Of a DNA stretch of 64,000 nt, positions 62,201 to 64,000 are shown piece by piece. Source of the DNA: Cinclus cinclus (Eukaryota > Chordata > Aves > Passeriformes > Cinclidae); the NCBI RefSeq assembly GCF_963662255.1, contig NC_085052.1, forward strand, positions 4,880,807-4,944,806, read 5' to 3'. The notes under the pieces were generated by a model. It saw nothing but the letters and a program-made list of their open reading frames with translations. It was not told where the DNA came from and made no database searches. The number at the start of each line of letters is the position of its first letter. Position 1 is the first letter of the stretch. The position numbers were made by a program, and so were the translations under genes.

Positions 62201-64000
62201 ATTGCAGTCATCCCTCCACATATCATTCTGCTTTTTTTCACACAGTTTTTCTCTATGGTTTGATTGTGACAGACTGGGTATTCAGGGCCTTTATCCTCAA
62301 GAATCTTTGTTAATCCCCAAAGGCATTCTCCAGTTTCCTTTCATTTTCTACCACTTCTTTGATGTTGGGGGCTCTTTTCTTTATCTCTCTTGAAGCTTCC
62401 AGGCCAAATTTTCAGAATTAAAGCTGAAACTGCAAATGGCAGAATGGAATGAAGCTTGGACTGTGCTGGAGCAATAAAATACAATAAAACATCTCAGCCA
62501 AACAAAAGTGCACTGCAGAACAGGAGAACAGAAAATAGCCCAAGTAGCTGAAATCAGACATTGCTCTGAGCACTGAGTTTTCTTGTCATGAGTCATCGTG
62601 CAATACAGCTGAAAGAAAGTTATATACTCCTTGTTATTGATCAGAAGCCATTAAAAAAAAATATGTCAGGAGCAGAGGTGTGGAAGAAATGAAGTCCCAC
62701 CCGTAAAAGACACACAGGAGAGGTGCAGAAAACCTGGAGAAGGAGAGCTCCCTGGAGCAGCAGCAGCTGTAGGAGGCACCTCCTGATGTTTGCCCTTCAC
62801 TCCCCATGTTTTGAAATGTTCCCAAAAAGTCTCTTTTTTATACAGTCTGGAAACTGTATTTATAGCTGTTCGCAGAGAAGCTGATTACTTCTCAGACTCC
62901 ATGATAAATTGCCTCAGTTAGTATCTTTTTTTCCACAAGAATTAAAGTCTTGAATTTAATAGAGTTGTAAAAGCATAACTTGAACTCTCCTGATTTCATT
63001 GTAAAGCAGGGAGATTTGGAAAGATTCAATAACTGATAATCTGCTTGGCACAAAGGATGGAAATGCTCTTCAGATGTGTCTTTCTGAGCATGCATGGGCT
63101 GTACAACAGTATTATAAAAACATTGAAAAGAATTATAAACTAGACAAAGACAATAAAAATATAGCTTATGGGATCCTGATAAGCACAGTATTACATTTTG
63201 TAATATGATGATCATCCTAAAATGAGATGCTATAACAAAATCAATGCTCACTGCTCTGTTTGCAGGGTTTTAATAGGGAGAAGTAAAACCTGTGAAGATC
63301 CTGACCAGCCCTTAGCAGCATCCCTGTGACTGTAAGAACTCACAAAAAGGCATTCAGGCAGTAAATTACTTGGAGACTGTTACAGATCCAGCTTCTCCAG
63401 AATGTCTCTTGCATCAGCCTGTGACCTCACAGAGCTATCTCTGGTAGCAGGTACTGGCTGGACTGTGAGTTCTGCCTTCCTAGGTTTGACTTTCTCAAGG
63501 CCTGGCTTTGTTTTCTGCAGTTTTACAGGGCTAGCAGCAGTACAATTCTTTGTATCCATACTGATCTCTTTCCTCTCTCAGGCCAATTATTCAAATCATT
63601 AATTGTTAGCACTTAATGAAATGTCCTGGTTCCAATCAGGTCAGAAGTGGATCCTGTTTGTCAGCCAGGTGAGCACTCAATGCATTCTCTAATTAACAAA
63701 GCTCACGCCACTGATTCCCCTGCTGCAATTCTGCTTTTAGTTCAAGCTCGGCCTAAGAGTGTTCACAGACATTATTTTGTACAGAAAAATGTGTTCTTCC
63801 AGGAACAGCTTTCACTGGAAGCTGCTCTTTTCATGTCTATCCATGCAGCCCAACAAACTGGGTTGTTCCACAGGCTCACTCCTCCTGAACTGAAATTATA
63901 ATGTTGACCTGCCTGTAACAAACTGAGCAGCCACCATGGAAAGTTTTCTTTTTTTTCTGGGGGACATTCTTCCACTCTTACTAATTTTCTGGACTATTTA

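Larger units (their letters stand above)
44423..64000. other. Upstream intergenic region, no recognisable gene
   Basis: About 19.6 kb of AT-rich sequence with only short open frames (up to 132 codons), none resembling a known protein. In vertebrates as I recall them the next gene upstream of WDR11 is PLPP4, often far away; none of its exons was recognised here. Enhancers, lncRNA exons or small RNAs could be present but cannot be called from sequence alone. Confidence 0.6.

Noticed and set aside
44423..64000. Search for exons of a neighbouring gene, tRNAs or CRISPR-like arrays
   Set aside because: No conserved protein segment, no tRNA-like internal promoter boxes and no regularly spaced direct repeats were recognised.

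Overview
The window is vertebrate nuclear DNA, most likely from a bird. It is AT-rich and dominated by introns and intergenic sequence. Truncated CR1 LINE fragments carry typical avian 3' ends (GGTTGGA / AGAATCACAGAATGG signatures). The single protein-coding gene I can support is fully intact and very close to human WDR11 as I remember it.

The main feature is a complete minus-strand WDR11 gene (WD repeat domain 11, formerly BRWD2). I reconstructed 29 coding exons from the ATG at 42779 to the TGA at 10334-10336. Exon lengths sum to 3,663 nt (1,220 codons plus stop), every junction keeps frame, and no internal stop occurs. The protein has WD-repeat beta-propeller sequence over about residues 30-835 and a helical C-terminal region to residue 1220. 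WDR11 is known to act with FAM91A1 in tethering endosome-derived vesicles at the trans-Golgi, and in Hedgehog/ciliary signalling.

Layout on the plus strand: 1-8386 is intergenic, downstream of WDR11, with one antisense CR1 (2456-2860) and simple repeats. 8387-10333 holds candidate polyadenylation signals and the 3' UTR. 10334-42779 is the coding span. 42430-43140 is a GC-rich, CpG-island-like promoter/first-exon region with antisense CR1 pieces on both sides (42208-42430 in intron 1; 43141-43400 upstream). 43400-64000 is AT-rich upstream intergenic DNA with one sense CR1 end (about 44341-44422), a perfect hairpin and homopolymer tracts, but no gene I can recognise.

I found no previously undescribed gene system. 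The points most worth a second look are: a textbook U12-type AT-AC last intron of WDR11; a 29-bp minisatellite that is open in all six frames and runs in frame into exon 20 just upstream of its splice acceptor; a (CAG)11 tract in the 3' splice-site region of exon 27; a non-consensus donor in intron 12; and a NAGNAG acceptor at exon 9. Comparisons with human WDR11 and with CR1 consensus are from memory, not from a search.
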